From NCBI RefSeq assembly GCF_021730395.1, contig NW_026463114.1, forward strand, positions 1 to 64,000: a DNA stretch of 64,000 nucleotides, written 5' to 3'. Position 1 is the first letter of the stretch; the number at the start of each line of letters is the position of its first letter. The notes beneath the pieces are model-generated. The model did not search any database and had not been told where the DNA came from. It saw only the letters and a list, made by a program, of their open reading frames with translations. The DNA comes from Mercenaria mercenaria (taxonomy: Eukaryota; Mollusca; Bivalvia; Venerida; Veneridae). The position numbers and the translations under genes are program-made. Below are positions 36,301-47,999 of this stretch, in pieces.

Positions 36301-37944
36301 ATCTATAAAAGCTGACCTTGCTACCCGGGGAAAATCCGTCTGACGTTTTTAAAAAATTTTTTTTCTCCCTGCGATTTTTGCCATATATCGGAAAACGATG
36401 AATGCCAATTTACACTAATAACCCGAAAATTTTAAAGTAGGTTTTTAATACTTTGATATGTTTTGGGTTTATAAATTTCGTCTGAAAAAAGCAAAAATTT
36501 ACAACGACTTCCCATTTTTGGCACCTTGATTGATTGCCCTCTTTTGCATGTATCAAAATTAGCATTTCCTTTTTAAATTTAATTGAAAACGAATCAACCT
36601 AAAAAAAAATAAAAAATGGGGTTTATATGTTTTTTAAAAAAAACTTTTTCCCCCCTTTTCCCCCAAAGGTAAGCCTCTTTACCCCCAAAAAAACCGTTAC
36701 TCTCGACCCAAATTATTCCCAATTGCATATCAACAACCTTTGAAAGCCGGGATACAAAACGATACACTTTTCTAGTTTAAAATAATTATACGACGACTAA
36801 ATGGATTTTTTTCATAGGGGTTTTTCGGGAAATTTTTAATTCCATTATTTGTTTTTTTAAAAAGGGAAAAAATATTTTAAATATCCGCATAGCCAATTAG
36901 AAATCAAAAAAATTACCCAAAAGCAAAAGCAGCAGAAAGTTAAAAACACGAAATGGAACCCGCCTAAAACCCCTTCTAGCATTTAAAAAGTGTCAAAATT
37001 TTTATATGAATTTTTAAAATCCTTTCTAATAAAAAACTGGAAAAAAATTTATTAAATTTAATTTAAATTTTTTACGGGATTTATTTTTCACTGAGTAGTT
37101 TTTTTTTTTATAGTCCCTACTGAACACAGGATATAAACGGGAAAAGGGTTTCCCCTCCATTGTTTTTTTTTACAAAAAAAGATAAATGTTCCCCAGTAAC
37201 AATCAAAAACACGGGAAACCCTTTTGTAATTTGAAATTTTCCGCGCCAAGGTAACCATCGATTCATACAAAGTTGCAGCAGCTAATTTTTTCAATGACCT
37301 TTAGAATTTTACATGCATCGGCTGTTTAAAATTTTTTAAAGAATTAACAATCATTATCTCTCGCTTTAATTTACTTTCAAACCATAATCACGAATTTTTA
37401 ATTTTTTACAAATATTGAAGGGGGGAAAAATTTGAAGTGTACCCTGCTATATTTTTTAAAGGTTTTTAAAGCAGTAATTTTGGGCAAAAAAGGCTTTTTT
37501 TGGTGTAGAAAGAAAGAGGTCCCCAATAAAAAGATTCTTAATTTTTTTTTTTTCGCGCAAATTTCGCGTAAATCGGGGGCCAAAAAGGGCATTATATCAC
37601 TCGGGAAAAATTTTTACATAAAATAGGGGCATTTTTTTTTCTTTAAAATTTTGCATGTTCTCGAGCTGTTTTTGAAAAAAGAAAGTAGGGTGTTTAAATT
37701 TTGCGGACCGTTTTGTTTTTGGGAATTGGGGTTCCTGACTTCAGTTGGCTTTCATTTTTTTGCATACTTTTTCAACAAAACCCTTTTTTTTTTCTTTTCT
37801 AGAAGGGCCAAAAGTATGGAAAATCTTTGTGGAAAAATTTGGCAAAGCAGAGTGAAAAAACTAGAAACGGGAACAAAATTGGGTTTTGAAGTAGGGGAAA
37901 AAATTTTATATGAAAAAAAGAAAAAAATTCTTTTTATTGGGTTT

Positions 37945-38985
37945 TAGCCCCATGGTGGCAAATCAGGTTTTTTTCTAAAAAATGCCGGGAGACGAGCGGA
38001 ATTTCATAATTCTATTTCTAATTAAAAAACGACATTTTTTCACAAAAAAGAAAACTTTATTTTTTGGGCTTTTTCTATTTTTTTACCCAAATTTTTGACT
38101 TGGGGGGGGTAATTTTTCCGAAATCTGGTGCAGTAAACCCAAACCCCTTGTTGTATATTTTTAAAAATGAAATCACGATGGATTTGTTAAATTTCCTTTC
38201 TATTAGTGAAAAAATGCCCCAGTTTACCCTTTTGTGCATCAAAACATTTGCTGAACTAATGTAAAAAACTCGAAAAATGCCCAAAACTCCACATGAGGTG
38301 ACATTTTGGCCCAAAAAAGGAAAATGGGAGGCCTTAGGGGAAAAACCCAATTTTCCGGGCTTTTAAATTTTTGACTTTAAGTGGATCTTTGCAGGTTGTC
38401 TTTAATGAAGGATTTCTGAAAATAAAGCAAAAAAAGCTGAAAATAAAATAAAACAGTTCCCCTTTAAGGGACAAATCAGGTATTTTTCTCAAAATGCCAG
38501 TGCCCGAACGGGGAAATTTTTTAAAATTTTATTTTTAATCACGTTTTTAAAAGACATTTGGGCACAAAACAAAAAAATTATTTTTGGATTTATTTTTTGT
38601 TTTTGACCAAATTTTTTGCCAAAATGGGGGGATAATTTTTTTCCAAATTTTTTTTCGATCCCAAAAACCCCATTTATATGATTTAGACGGAATCACATGG
38701 GGGTTTTTTAAATCCTTGGCAAATTTGATGAAAAAAGTGCTCATTTTAAATTTTTCAAAAACCTTTGCAGAACTATGTAAAACACTCCCAAAATGCGAAA
38801 ACTCGCACATGAGGTGACAAATTTTTGGGAAAACGGAAAGGGGGGGGGCCTTTGAAAAAAAAGCGAAATTTTTCGGGCTTTAAATTATGATTTTAAAATT
38901 GAAAATGCGCCCGGGTTTTCGTTAATGACGGGTTTCTGAGAAAAAAAATGCAAAAAATTTTTTTAAAATTTTAAAAAAAACAGTT
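37945..38985. repeat. Two tandem copies of a ~515-bp unit
   Basis: AAATCAGGT at about 37960 and 38473, ACATGAGGTGACA at about 38291 and 38807, and AAACAGTTCCCC at about 38450 and 38980 mark two copies with a period of 513-516 bp. Both are corrupted by the regional artefact, so identity cannot be judged. Confidence 0.6.
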
Positions 38986-40867
38986 CCCCCTTTTAAAAAA
39001 ACGCCCGAAAAAAAAAAAAACCAACCCCCAAAAAAATAAACCAAATTATCGGGAACTGCAAGTTTTGCCCAAATCGGATAACCCACACTTTCATATTTAA
39101 TGTCTTTGCGGAGCTGTAAAAGGGAAACCTTTTTTTTTTTGTTTTTTAAAAAAAAAGACAAAGTTTCGGGTGTTAAATGAAAATGCATTGTTTTGTTGTC
39201 GTTGTACTAAAATTCTAATGTAAACAAAAAACCCCGTTTTAAATCCTTGTGTATATAAAAAGAAAAGTTAATTTTAAAATATTTATCTAAATTTATTCGG
39301 GGTAAATTTCCCCGCTTATCTTGGGTTTTGATTCTAACCCGGGAAATTAACGTTTCAAGACGGCCCCGTAGTGTTAAAAATGGGAATTCTTGCGGGGATC
39401 GTTCGTAACTTCGCCGAGTATTTAAAAATCAGTGACCGACGTTTTTATCTTTCAATCGGGGAAATTTACGTCGTAAAAACATTTAAAAACTCAGAGTAAA
39501 TTTTTGGGTTTGCAATTTTAACATGCCCGGTCCCTGGAAGGGGGGGTAAAAAAAGGGACAAAAGGAAAAAAGGGGCCCCACAAAAAAGGGGGAGCCGAGG
39601 CTAAAAAACAAGGCCGGAAATTGAACGACGGACAGGTCCGGAAGAAAGGGAGGCAAAAAATACATCAATTATTTTTGAACAAAAATTTTTCGAGGGGGAG
39701 GTTTTCCATTTGGGATTCAAAATAAGAAACTCAAATTTTTTTAAAAAGATAAATTTTTATTTTTAAGTAGTAATTAAACCCGACCAGAACAAAAAAACCC
39801 TTTTTAAAAATGAATGTTTCCCATAGGGACCGCGCAAAACGCGGACGTTTTTAAACCAAAAAGATGGGTCAAATTTTATGCAAAAGCTACCGACCCAAAT
39901 TTTACAAGGTTTTGGGTTTGTAACGAAACCCTTTGTGCATTTTTTTAAATTTATTGGGAAATATAAATTCGTTTTCCCCCAAAATTATGACATACACGCT
40001 TAGCGCAAGATGAATTAAACGCTATTCATGTTCCCCCCCCAAACAAAAACAAAAAAATGGGGGGTGAATTTATCAATAGGGGATTACTTCTTAAAGGGGT
40101 GCGGTGGAACTTTCAGATTTTGCTTTTGGAAGTACTTTGCAGTTTTCTCCCTGATGGTACAAATTTTTGTCGGCCCAAATTGGGTAAAGATGAAATCGGA
40201 AATATTTAACCTGGTCCGTGCCCTTTATCTGGGTTTATGTCGGGCTATTTAAAAGGCCATCCCAAAAAAAGTTCACGAACTCCCTTTGTATTTCTATGTA
40301 ATACGGGAAAGCGCCTGGGCATGGGGGAAAAAATTTTTGGGAAAAAGTTTGACGAGCAAATTTTCCTGGGCTATCAAATTTAAACATGAATTATGGTCCC
40401 CGGTTTTAAGCCGTCCATAACGACCTACAAGGCAAAGCCCGATAAAGCAAAAGCCTTTTGAACCTTTTGTATTCCTTTTAAAAAAAGGCAAAGGGGTTTA
40501 AATGGTCATACTGCAAGTTTTCGGCCGCGTGTTATCCCTTGTGGGGGTTTACATAGCTTATGAATTTTTTTTTAAACCGGGACAAAACATAAAATTTGGA
40601 GGGGCGTTTTTTCATTGCCAGAAACACAGGGGGTAAATTTTTAAAAATCGGGCCCAAAAAACTTTTTTCGGGGCGTTGGGTTCCCGGCTGGTCGTGGATT
40701 CAAAAAAGTATCGGGGGTCAAAGGGGGTTCAAAAGAAATTTAAAAATTTTCCTTCCCTGATGTCCAATTTTTAAAATAGCACATTCACCTATAAAATCCA
40801 ATCTTTAGAAATTTTTGGTTGTAATACAAGTCGCCCTTTACAAATATTTTATTAAAAGGTTTTAAGC

Positions 40868-41305
40868 AGGGGGCACATCCCAAAACGGGGTAAAAAAAAC
40901 CTCCCTTCGGGGGAAAATACCCCGATAGGGGGACAAATAGAAAAATAGGGGAAAAACCAAAAATATTTTTTTTTTCTTTTTTCTTTAAAGTGCTAACATA
41001 AATATTTTTACTACAGCTTTATATCGTCATAACAAATATGCTTGTGTACCATTTTATCAATTTTGCATATGTTAAAAAATGGTGAAAATCTGAAATTTTT
41101 ACAACAAAAATCTGTCAAAAAATTATCATATTGTCAACTGTTTATATCATACGAAGTTGACCTGAGAATATGAGCATTAGCACTTCCTTAATAAAAAAGT
41201 TATCAAAACTTTTGTACTTTTCTATTGTTCTTGTTATACCCCGATCGGGGTAATATACCCCGAACGAGGTAATTTACCCCGATTGGGAGATGTGCCCAGC
41301 CTGTT
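40868..41305. mobile_element. Fold-back element with ~75-120 bp inverted ends, inside a DIRS-like element
   Basis: The right arm reads ATACCCCGATCGGGGTAATA, ACCCCGAACGAGG, TTTACCCCGATTGGGAG, ATGTGCCC; the left arm from 40868 is its inverse (GGGCACATCCC, CGGGGTAA, TTCGGGG, ATACCCCGAT) in corrupted form. The left arm lies in the artefact region and the right arm in clean sequence. Retroelement-like sequence lies on both sides, so it appears to be an insertion into that element. Confidence 0.55.
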
Positions 41306-43060
41306 AAGCTAGGTTTCAGACCGCGTCAAGCTCGTGTATCAAAAAACCTGAAGTCCGTAAAACAACAGCCTGAATTAGCACAACAAAAAATACAAAAAGA
41401 GGTAGACTTAGGCCGAGTTGCAGGTCCATTTACCGTTAGCCCATTTAAAAACATGCAGATTTCACCAATTGGCTTGGTTCCAAAGAAAAGTCCGGGCGAA
41501 TACAGGCTTATACATCACCTGTCATATCCTGAGGGATTATCAATCAATGAATTTATAGATCCGAAAATATGCTCGGTTAAATACACAGAATTCGATGAAG
41601 CGATTCGTATTATACAAGACCTGGGTAGAAACTGTTATTTATTTAAAATGGACATAAAAGTGCATTTCGATTACTTCCGATTCATCCCGACGATTTCGAA
41701 CTTTTAGGATTTTCTTGCATGGAAAAAAATATTTTGATAAGTGTTTACCATTTGGCTGTAGCATTTCGCCTAGTTTGTTTGAGAAATTTTCTACTTTTCT
41801 AGAATTTTGCATTAAATCAAAAATGAATTCAGGACGTCTTATACATTACCTTGATGACTTCCTTGGCGGAGAGAAAGGGTACGAGTCTTGTAAAAGCCTA
41901 ATGCTATTATTCGAAACAATCATGAAAGAGCTAGGCGTTCCATTGGCAGACGAAAAAACGGAAGGTCCCTTAAAGGTCATTGTTTTCTTGGGCTTAGAAC
42001 TTGATTTGGATAAAATGGAGATCCGAATACCGATCGTAAAAATTGATGAAGTCATTCAAAAAATTGAATTCATTTTGTCAAAGAATTTCGTTACTCTTAG
42101 AGAAATGCAGTCGCTTATAGGATCATTAAATTTTTGCTGTCGTGCGATAGTTGTTCGAAGACCATTTTGCCGACGTCTTATTAATTCAACTTGTGGCGTT
42201 AAGCGCCCATTCCATCATGTCCGACTGAACAAGGGAATAAAATTAGATCTGGAAATGTGGCTTAGATATTTTAGAAACTGTAACGGAATTTCAGTCTTTC
42301 ATGATCGGTTTTGGTTATCCAAGGATGACGAACAGTTGTACACAGACAGCTCTGGGGGCATTGGTTTTGGTATCTGGTTTAAGGGACATTGGTGTCACGC
42401 AAGATGGCCTGTTGCATGGCATAGTAATGGTTTAACAAGGGACATAACCGTATTAGAGCTTTTCCCAATTGTTACAGCTATTTGTATTTGGGGCGAGCAG
42501 CTACGAAATAAGAAGATACGGTTTCACTGTGATAACCAGGCCGTAGTACATATATTGAACACGATGTCTTCCAAGTCCTCACAGGTTATGACATTAATTA
42601 GGGTACTTACATTACAGTGTCTGCGCTTTAATTGCTTGTTGAGAGCTTCTCATATAGCCGGGGCAAAAAATGAAATAAGCGACGCATTATCTCGTTTTCA
42701 GCTCACCCGGTTCAAAACGTTAGCACCAGAGGCCGATTCGTCTCCGACACCAATACCAGACTATCTTTGGGATATCTTCAAAGCAGATGTAAGCACTTGG
42801 TTCGAGCAGGAATAGCAAATAATACAGCGTCTACCTATAATACGGATGTAAATTCGCTAGAATCATTCAGAACATTATATAATTTGCCAAAAATGTGGTA
42901 TTCATTTGTCTGACGTAGGGCTAGGCTCTTCAGGAATGTCTTGAGACATACAACGCGTAAGAATTTTGGGGAAAATAAAGGTTTATTTCGTGGCGGAAAA
43001 TTCTTTCGCTGGGACGCGATCGGGGGCATATTATATCTATCGCTAATTTAATAACAATCT
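41306..43060 (+). mobile_element. DIRS-like (tyrosine-recombinase) retroelement remnant, broken
   Basis: Holds reverse transcriptase and RNase H of the DIRS/Ngaro type. RT marks seen: GRVAGPF, ISPIGLVPKKSPGEYRLIHH, KCLPFGCSISPSLFEKFS, HYLDDFL and a thumb region. RNase H marks: LYTDSSGGIGFGI, ITVLELFPI, HCDNQAVVHIL, HIAGAKNEISDALSRF. A segment after it (RAGIANNTASTYNTDV) resembles the start of a DIRS tyrosine recombinase. Gag-like and most recombinase sequence is not seen. It is broken in several places (I see at least two or three) and the left side is interrupted by a fold-back element. The RT/RNase H part is well conserved in sequence, so it is probably not very old. Treated as a fossil. 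Confidence 0.7.
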
Positions 43061-43265
43061 TTTTGCATCCCCGTGGGTGTCTCGGCCTACCACAGTAGTT
43101 ATCTTAGGAGGCTGAAAGCCCATGTGGTCTAAATTACAGTCGTTGTGACTACAGTTTTTTGTGAGCTTGTAGGAACTTGCCAGAGAGCGAAAAGGGCTAG
43201 GCGTTCTTACAATGACTCCCTCTTTTGCATAGGTTTGTTTTCTCGAATGTAAGCATTGTTGCGCT
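43061..43265 (+). other. DIRS-like element, probable 3' non-coding part
   Basis: Non-coding sequence between the coding remnant and the minisatellite (GTAGTTATCTTAGGAGGCTG, GAGAGCGAAAAGGGCTAGGC). I read it as the 3' flank of the DIRS-like element by position; boundaries are not visible. Confidence 0.3.
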
Positions 43266-43271
43266 AATGGT

Positions 43272-43735
43272 TATTGGTACAAATAGGGTACCTGGATATT
43301 TGGTTTATCGGTTTAATATGGTACAACGGTGTCCCATTATTTGGTACAAATAGGGTACCTGGCTATACGATTTACCGGTTTAATATGGTACAATGGTGTA
43401 CTATTATATTTGGTACAAATAGGGTACCTGGCGATTTGGCTTATCGGTTTAACATGGTACAACGGTGTACAGTTATTTGGTACAAATAAGGTACCGGGTT
43501 ATATCGTTTACCGGTTTAATATGGTACAAGGGTGTACTAATATTTGGTACAAATAGGGTATTTGGTAACCGTATATGGTTTATGGTCAACTTTAATATGG
43601 TACAAGGGTACTATTAGTAGGTACATATAGGGTACCTGGTAACAGTATATGGTTTATTTGGATACATTATGGTACTAAGGAGTGCCATTGGTTTAAAGGT
43701 ACTAAAGGGGTACCTTGGTATACTGGATATTTGTT
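43272..43735. repeat. Minisatellite, six or more units of 67-69 bp
   Basis: TTGGTACAAATAGGGTACC begins units near 43274, 43341, 43410, 43477, 43544 and, more diverged, 43618. Each unit has three GGTAC sites, a CGGTTTAATATGGTACAA block and GGTGTAC. The last copies decay. Three frames stay open across it only because of the repeat. Confidence 0.85.
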
Positions 43736-43739
43736 TACA

Positions 43740-44130
43740 GCGCAATAAGGTTAGGAAAATAAGTTTTAAAAATATGCCCTCGGTCGCTTCCCAGCGCGAG
43801 ACTTTACGGCTCTAGCAAAAGCTGACATGTCCAAGTATGCTCCATATCTCTTTAATCTTTATAAAAAATTGAAAACAATATATTATGTTTCTAAGATGCT
43901 AATTATTTGAAGCTCTGTGAAAACTTTTACAAATTTATAATAAGTAAAGGATTGAAAAATCGGTATGTTGTTGTTTTTGAAATTTCATCCTAGAATAAAC
44001 AGAAAATTCAAACCTATTCCAGCAGCTACGCCACTCGCGAAATATTTTATTTTCATACTACTCGATGAAAATAAAAACCATATTCATATAAAAAAATAGA
44101 TTTTCCTCTATATATTATCCGTCAACTTTG
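43740..44130. other. No gene seen
   Basis: AT-rich sequence between the minisatellite and the promoter-like repeat, with stops in all frames. Confidence 0.4.
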
Positions 44131-44370
44131 TAAAATTCCCATGGAATATGCGTTATGTCTACGTCGTTTTTTTCACGTTGACGTCATTTCCTATTGAATT
44201 ATCCGTTTTGAGGCCGTAATACGTTTATACGCTTTGCCACGGAACGCGCATATATAAAAAAGGTGTTTTTAATAGCACATGAGCGCGAGAATCTTTCTGT
44301 TAACACACGTGTTTTGTCCTGTTATAACACCCCGAAAAGTGCCAAGAAGAGCAGTTTTATGCTGAAATAG
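44130..44370 (+). repeat. Promoter-like repeat, paralogue of 16960-17240
   Basis: CATGGAATATGCG, TTTCACGTTGACGTCATTTC, TACGCTTTGCCAC, GGAACGCGCATA, TATAAAAAAG and GCACATGAGCGCGAG follow in the same order as at 16960. A CRE-like TGACGTCA occurs at about 44179. It lies 1.1 kb after the DIRS-like remnant. Confidence 0.4.
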
Positions 44371-44488
44371 GTTTAATTAACTCAGTTTTTCTGTACAATT
44401 TCGAGTAAGACATTAGTATGGATATCTTTACACAAAATCATCCGGAACATGCTCAATTTTGTATTATAGCAGTTCGATGAAACAGGCC

Positions 44489-45158
44489 TTACAGAACAAG
44501 CCTTCTCCGGTGAATGGAAAGTTAATAGAAAGTTAATGGAGCTATTCACAGCAGCAGTGCGCTGTTCATTCACCGCAGTCCGGTAAACGGTTGGTGATCA
44601 AACTTCTTTTTTAACATTATTCACCGTAGACTCCAGTGTTCACTTCTTATTCACCGCATGACTTGGTATTTTAAATATTGTATCATTAATTCACTTTTTA
44701 TTCACCGGAGAAACTTGAATTTCATGATTTGTGATAAAACAGCTGCACCAGTTTTGGCGGCAAAATGGTTGGTATTGTTTGAAATTCTGCACTATTCAGA
44801 GCACAGCAGATTTATGTGAATAGCAGCTACAGTAAGTGCCTTTTAATTGTCTATGATTTATACACAAGGCATGTCAAAAGTAAAATTGATAATTCTTTCA
44901 ATTTATTTGATTCATGTAATTCTAAACAGATGCAGACTTATTTTTGTCATCAGTTTTCATGACTTTGGGTTCGCAGGTCATTCAGACTGTTCGCAGCTCA
45001 TTCACCGCAGACTGTTCGCAGCTCATTCACCGCAGACCTCATCTGCATGTGAAAAATTAATGAAAATTTAATGATCCCAACTTCATTCACTTTCTATCAA
45101 CCAATCATTCACCTACCATTCACCGCAGTCATTCACCACAGACCTTTTTTTTCTGTAA
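44489..45158. mobile_element. Fold-back element with repeated GGTGAATG motifs
   Basis: Left end TTACAGAACAAGCC, right end inverse TTACAGAAAAAAAAGG. Just inside, CCGGTGAATG (left) pairs with CATTCACCGCAG (right). ATTCACCG recurs at about 44568, 44620, 44650, 44700, 45000, 45027 and 45118, so the element is full of one short motif. No coding capacity. Confidence 0.55.
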
Positions 45159-45254
45159 GGGAGACACGATTACTTTATCTTTTGTATATAAATGTGTACG
45201 TTTTAAAACCAGAATTGCAGGTTTGACTAGTATATAGGTATTTAAAAGAAAACA

Positions 45255-45312
45255 AAGTCCCTTTATTTTTCACTAACGTTTCGGCTACATTAGCCTTCCT
45301 AGGGATGCAAAA
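45255..45312 (-). ncRNA. Hammerhead-like motif of a Penelope-like retroelement, degenerate
   Basis: On the minus strand GCATCCCTAGGAAGGCTAAT then GTAGCCGAAACGTTAGTG. GGCT..AGCC can form stem II and GAAAC is the second core box. The first core box, CTGATGA in active hammerheads, reads CCTAGGA here, so it is probably inactive. Penelope-like elements are known to carry such ribozymes in their terminal repeats (established for the family). No RT is seen next to it. Confidence 0.4.
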
Positions 45313-45889
45313 TAAACACAATACATGAAATAAAGTCAACGTCAAAATTCACTTACTATGACGGAAAAATCATAAATAGAATCATAGTACGATACATAAA
45401 TACTGGTGAAAAAAAGTGCAATGGTTTGACTAATGTAACAGATTAGCGTTTTGGTTAGGTACCTATCAAGCCAAAAGATAACACAATTATTTTTTTATTA
45501 CAGCCATGTTAATCATATATGATGATGTCGAATCATCAGGTTAGACATGTTTTAGTTTTCGCGGTGATGCTTGGGAAATGTCACGTGTCGGATTAGGCTT
45601 GAATGATTATTGGAATAAAAAGGTTTCCACCTGTCTCTGGAAGAGGGAGAACTTTGAAATGAAGCTCAGACATGAAGCTGAAGAGATCCTCGTTGACGAA
45701 AACCCGAACAGCCATCTGATTTAAGTATGACGCACTTTTTGAGAACCTCATCTCATGCCGGGAAATGAAGAAATTCATGTGGTATCCCTCTTGCTGTACT
45801 GCTCCGCAGTATTGGTTTAAATCATCAAGGATTGCTGGGCGGTAGAATAAAACCTAAAGCTTGAATTGCAGCCTGTAAAGAATTGATTT

Positions 45890-46640
45890 TTTATGCTCAC
45901 ACTATAGAAACGTAAGGTGAGGGTATAAAATTTACTTCTGTGTGTGTGTGCATCCGTGAGCCCGTGTATGCACAAAGTTTGTCCGTTCTATAACTTTGCT
46001 GTACATCGTTAAAATTTGAAATGACCACCATAACAAATCGATGTGTGGCGTGCAACATCTAGACCCCTAGCTCAAAGCCAAGGCCACATTTAGAGGTCAA
46101 ACATTTAATATCATTTTTTTCTGTCCGCTCTATAGCTTTTTATGCATGATTGGTATTCAAATATCATGGTAAAAACATTCACCAATGAAGTATCACAAGG
46201 CCAATAAAAAGCGTACATGGTCAATTACTTTTGAATAGATAGAATGATATTCATGCAACCTGGCACAATCACTCACCATTACTAGATGACGTCTAGACCC
46301 CTAGCTGAAATCACAACGGTCAAAGGTTTTGCTTATTTTTTCTTGTTCGGCCTATAACTTTTATATTTTCATATACATAAGAGGGATATTCAAATGACTT
46401 AGTACAAACGTTCACCATAACAATACGATGTGCCACGCGTAGGTTTAAAATCCCTAAATATCAAAAGTCAAGATAACACTTCCAGGTCAAATATTTTATA
46501 TGTGGTTTTCCTTTTCTAGTCTATGACTTTTATATGCATAGTAGGATGTTCAAATAACTTAGTACAAACTTTCACCATAACAAGTCTATGAAATATTTAA
46601 TCATTTAAAAGATAAATGAATATGCACGGACGTATTTCTT
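45890..46640 (+). mobile_element. Tandem-core element, ~4 units of ~170 bp
   Basis: The left end has the hairpin TATGCTCACACTATAG / CGTAAGGTGAGGGTATA and a GTGTGTGTGTGC run. Units carry CTATAACTTT, TTCACCATAACAA, CGATGTG and AGACCCCTAGCT. The right end has decayed around 46600. Confidence 0.6.
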
Positions 46641-47400
46641 AACCGGTCCATAACTCCAGTTTTAAGTTACATATTCTATTGTCAAAGTGCCTTACACTTT
46701 TTGTCGTAATATTTCACAGAGGTGCATCTGTTTCCAATGGAAACATACCGAGTTATTGGATGCCATTAGCCATATCCTTTACAATTGATTCAAACGTTGA
46801 ATGTAGAATCGCAAAGACTTCTACTGCAATGGAGAGATCACACCAAATCAGATAGGATTCCTGACAACAGTTTCAATATAATTTTCGTAAGGTTTAATTT
46901 ATTTTTGGGGGTTAGAGCTGTTGTTTAGCCGACGATATATCCTTTAAGGTTTTTGCTGCTGCTGCTGCTGCTTTAGTAAGACCGCAGGTTATCATGAGTT
47001 TTCAAATTCAGCCGATATTGCATCATGTCTGCATGAGTTTCAGTTTTTATACATAACATTCAATGGTAGTGTCTATTTATAATATTGTTCAGTGATGTGT
47101 ATCAAATATTTTCCTATATAATATATATACACATTTTATGTTATAATGCACTACATCTGAAGATTGCTGCTAAATACTGATAATTTAAATACAAATGTAT
47201 AACGTTTTATCTTTAATAAGTGGGAATCAGAGAGAAATAATATGATGATATATTCCATCATATCAAAGGGAAGCAAATTTGATGAAAATATACCAAAACC
47301 TTTTTTTGCTTGGTCCGTATTACGACCAAGCTTGAAATAACTATCAATTATTTTAAAGGATTTATCTTGCAAAGGACACATTTGAGTTTACAATTTCAGT
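46641..47400. other. No gene; CTG microsatellite
   Basis: A short (CTG)n run lies at about 46950-46970. Otherwise AT-rich; frames are short and show no splice support. Confidence 0.4.
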
Positions 47401-47596
47401 TGCTGGTTTGCAGGACCGGCAGAACATATTATTGCTTCAAATTAGACTGGTAGAACAATTATCAAAAGTTACATTCACTGTATATATTAGGATGATTTTT
47501 TACATTATTATGTTAGAGGACCATATGTTGACTGGCTATAGCAAAATATGTTATCCTCTTTAAATAAAGTTATTATTATTATTATTATTATTATTC
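47400..47596 (+). mobile_element. LINE 3' end with (TTA)n tail
   Basis: TGACTGGCTATAGCAAAATA, TCCTCTTTAAATAAAG, then about ten TTA/ATT units. This type of end (AATAAAG followed by a trinucleotide tail) is common for molluscan non-LTR retrotransposons. The 5' limit is unclear and no coding part is preserved. Confidence 0.45.
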
Positions 47597-47845
47597 AAAC
47601 AGTTTGATAAGTACAGATCCGTAACATATGATAATAAGAATTTAATATAAAGTATCTTGCATTTAGCATCAGGCATTTAGTATTCAGTATTTGGCAATTA
47701 ACATTAAGTATTTAGAAATTGGTAATTAACATTACACAGCGGCCTACTATAACCAATGTATGAACTACATTTACAAAATATATGAGAGACGATTATAACT
47801 TTGATATTGTCAGCTTCCTTAACCTTAACATGTAATATTTTCCAG

Positions 47846-47999
47846 GATGACTGAATATGAAATTTCACAGCTTACAAAAGAACCTGTACATCATATCTAC
47901 TTATTTCGTTCAATTATCAAACGATTTTATTCTCATGTGTCCAGACATTTTACAGCTGGTCACTTTCCTTTCATCTTTGATTGTGCGATGACGGGACAG
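47846..47999 (+). CDS. Isolated exon, 51 codons, unknown gene
   Basis: Acceptor TATTTTCCAG precedes GATGACTGAATATG, and the donor is ACAG|GTGAGG at 48000. The exon reads MTEYEISQLTKEPVHHIYLF then RSIIKRFYSHVSRHFTAGHF and PFIFDCAMTGQ. The sequence has balanced codon use and no repeat character, and both splice sites are good. No partner exon was found within the next kilobase, where small inverted repeats and a MITE follow. It may be a first coding exon whose gene continues further away, or a stranded remnant. Confidence 0.3.

Larger units (their letters stand above)
30880..40985. other. Region of corrupted consensus (assembly artefact); no genes called
   Basis: For about 10 kb nearly every line has several homopolymer runs (AAAA, TTTTT, CCCC, GGGG), unlike the rest of the window. 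Known repeats that pass through it are altered so that bases become equal to their neighbours: in the MITE at 36055 the family's GCGACCAGCATGGATCCAGA appears as GCGAAAAACATGGACCCCAG. Reading frames inside it are therefore meaningless, including a GC-richer one at 36079 and those at 37650, 38064 and 38584. Likely origin: unpolished long-read or low-coverage consensus. Confidence 0.8.

Noticed and set aside
30880-40985. Frames of 60-110 codons in the corrupted region as genes
   Set aside because: They consist of homopolymer codons (F, K, P, G) and arise from the smoothed consensus.
43274-43556. Overlapping frames across the minisatellite as repeat proteins
   Set aside because: Openness follows from the repeat unit; there is no start context or splice site, and the units decay.
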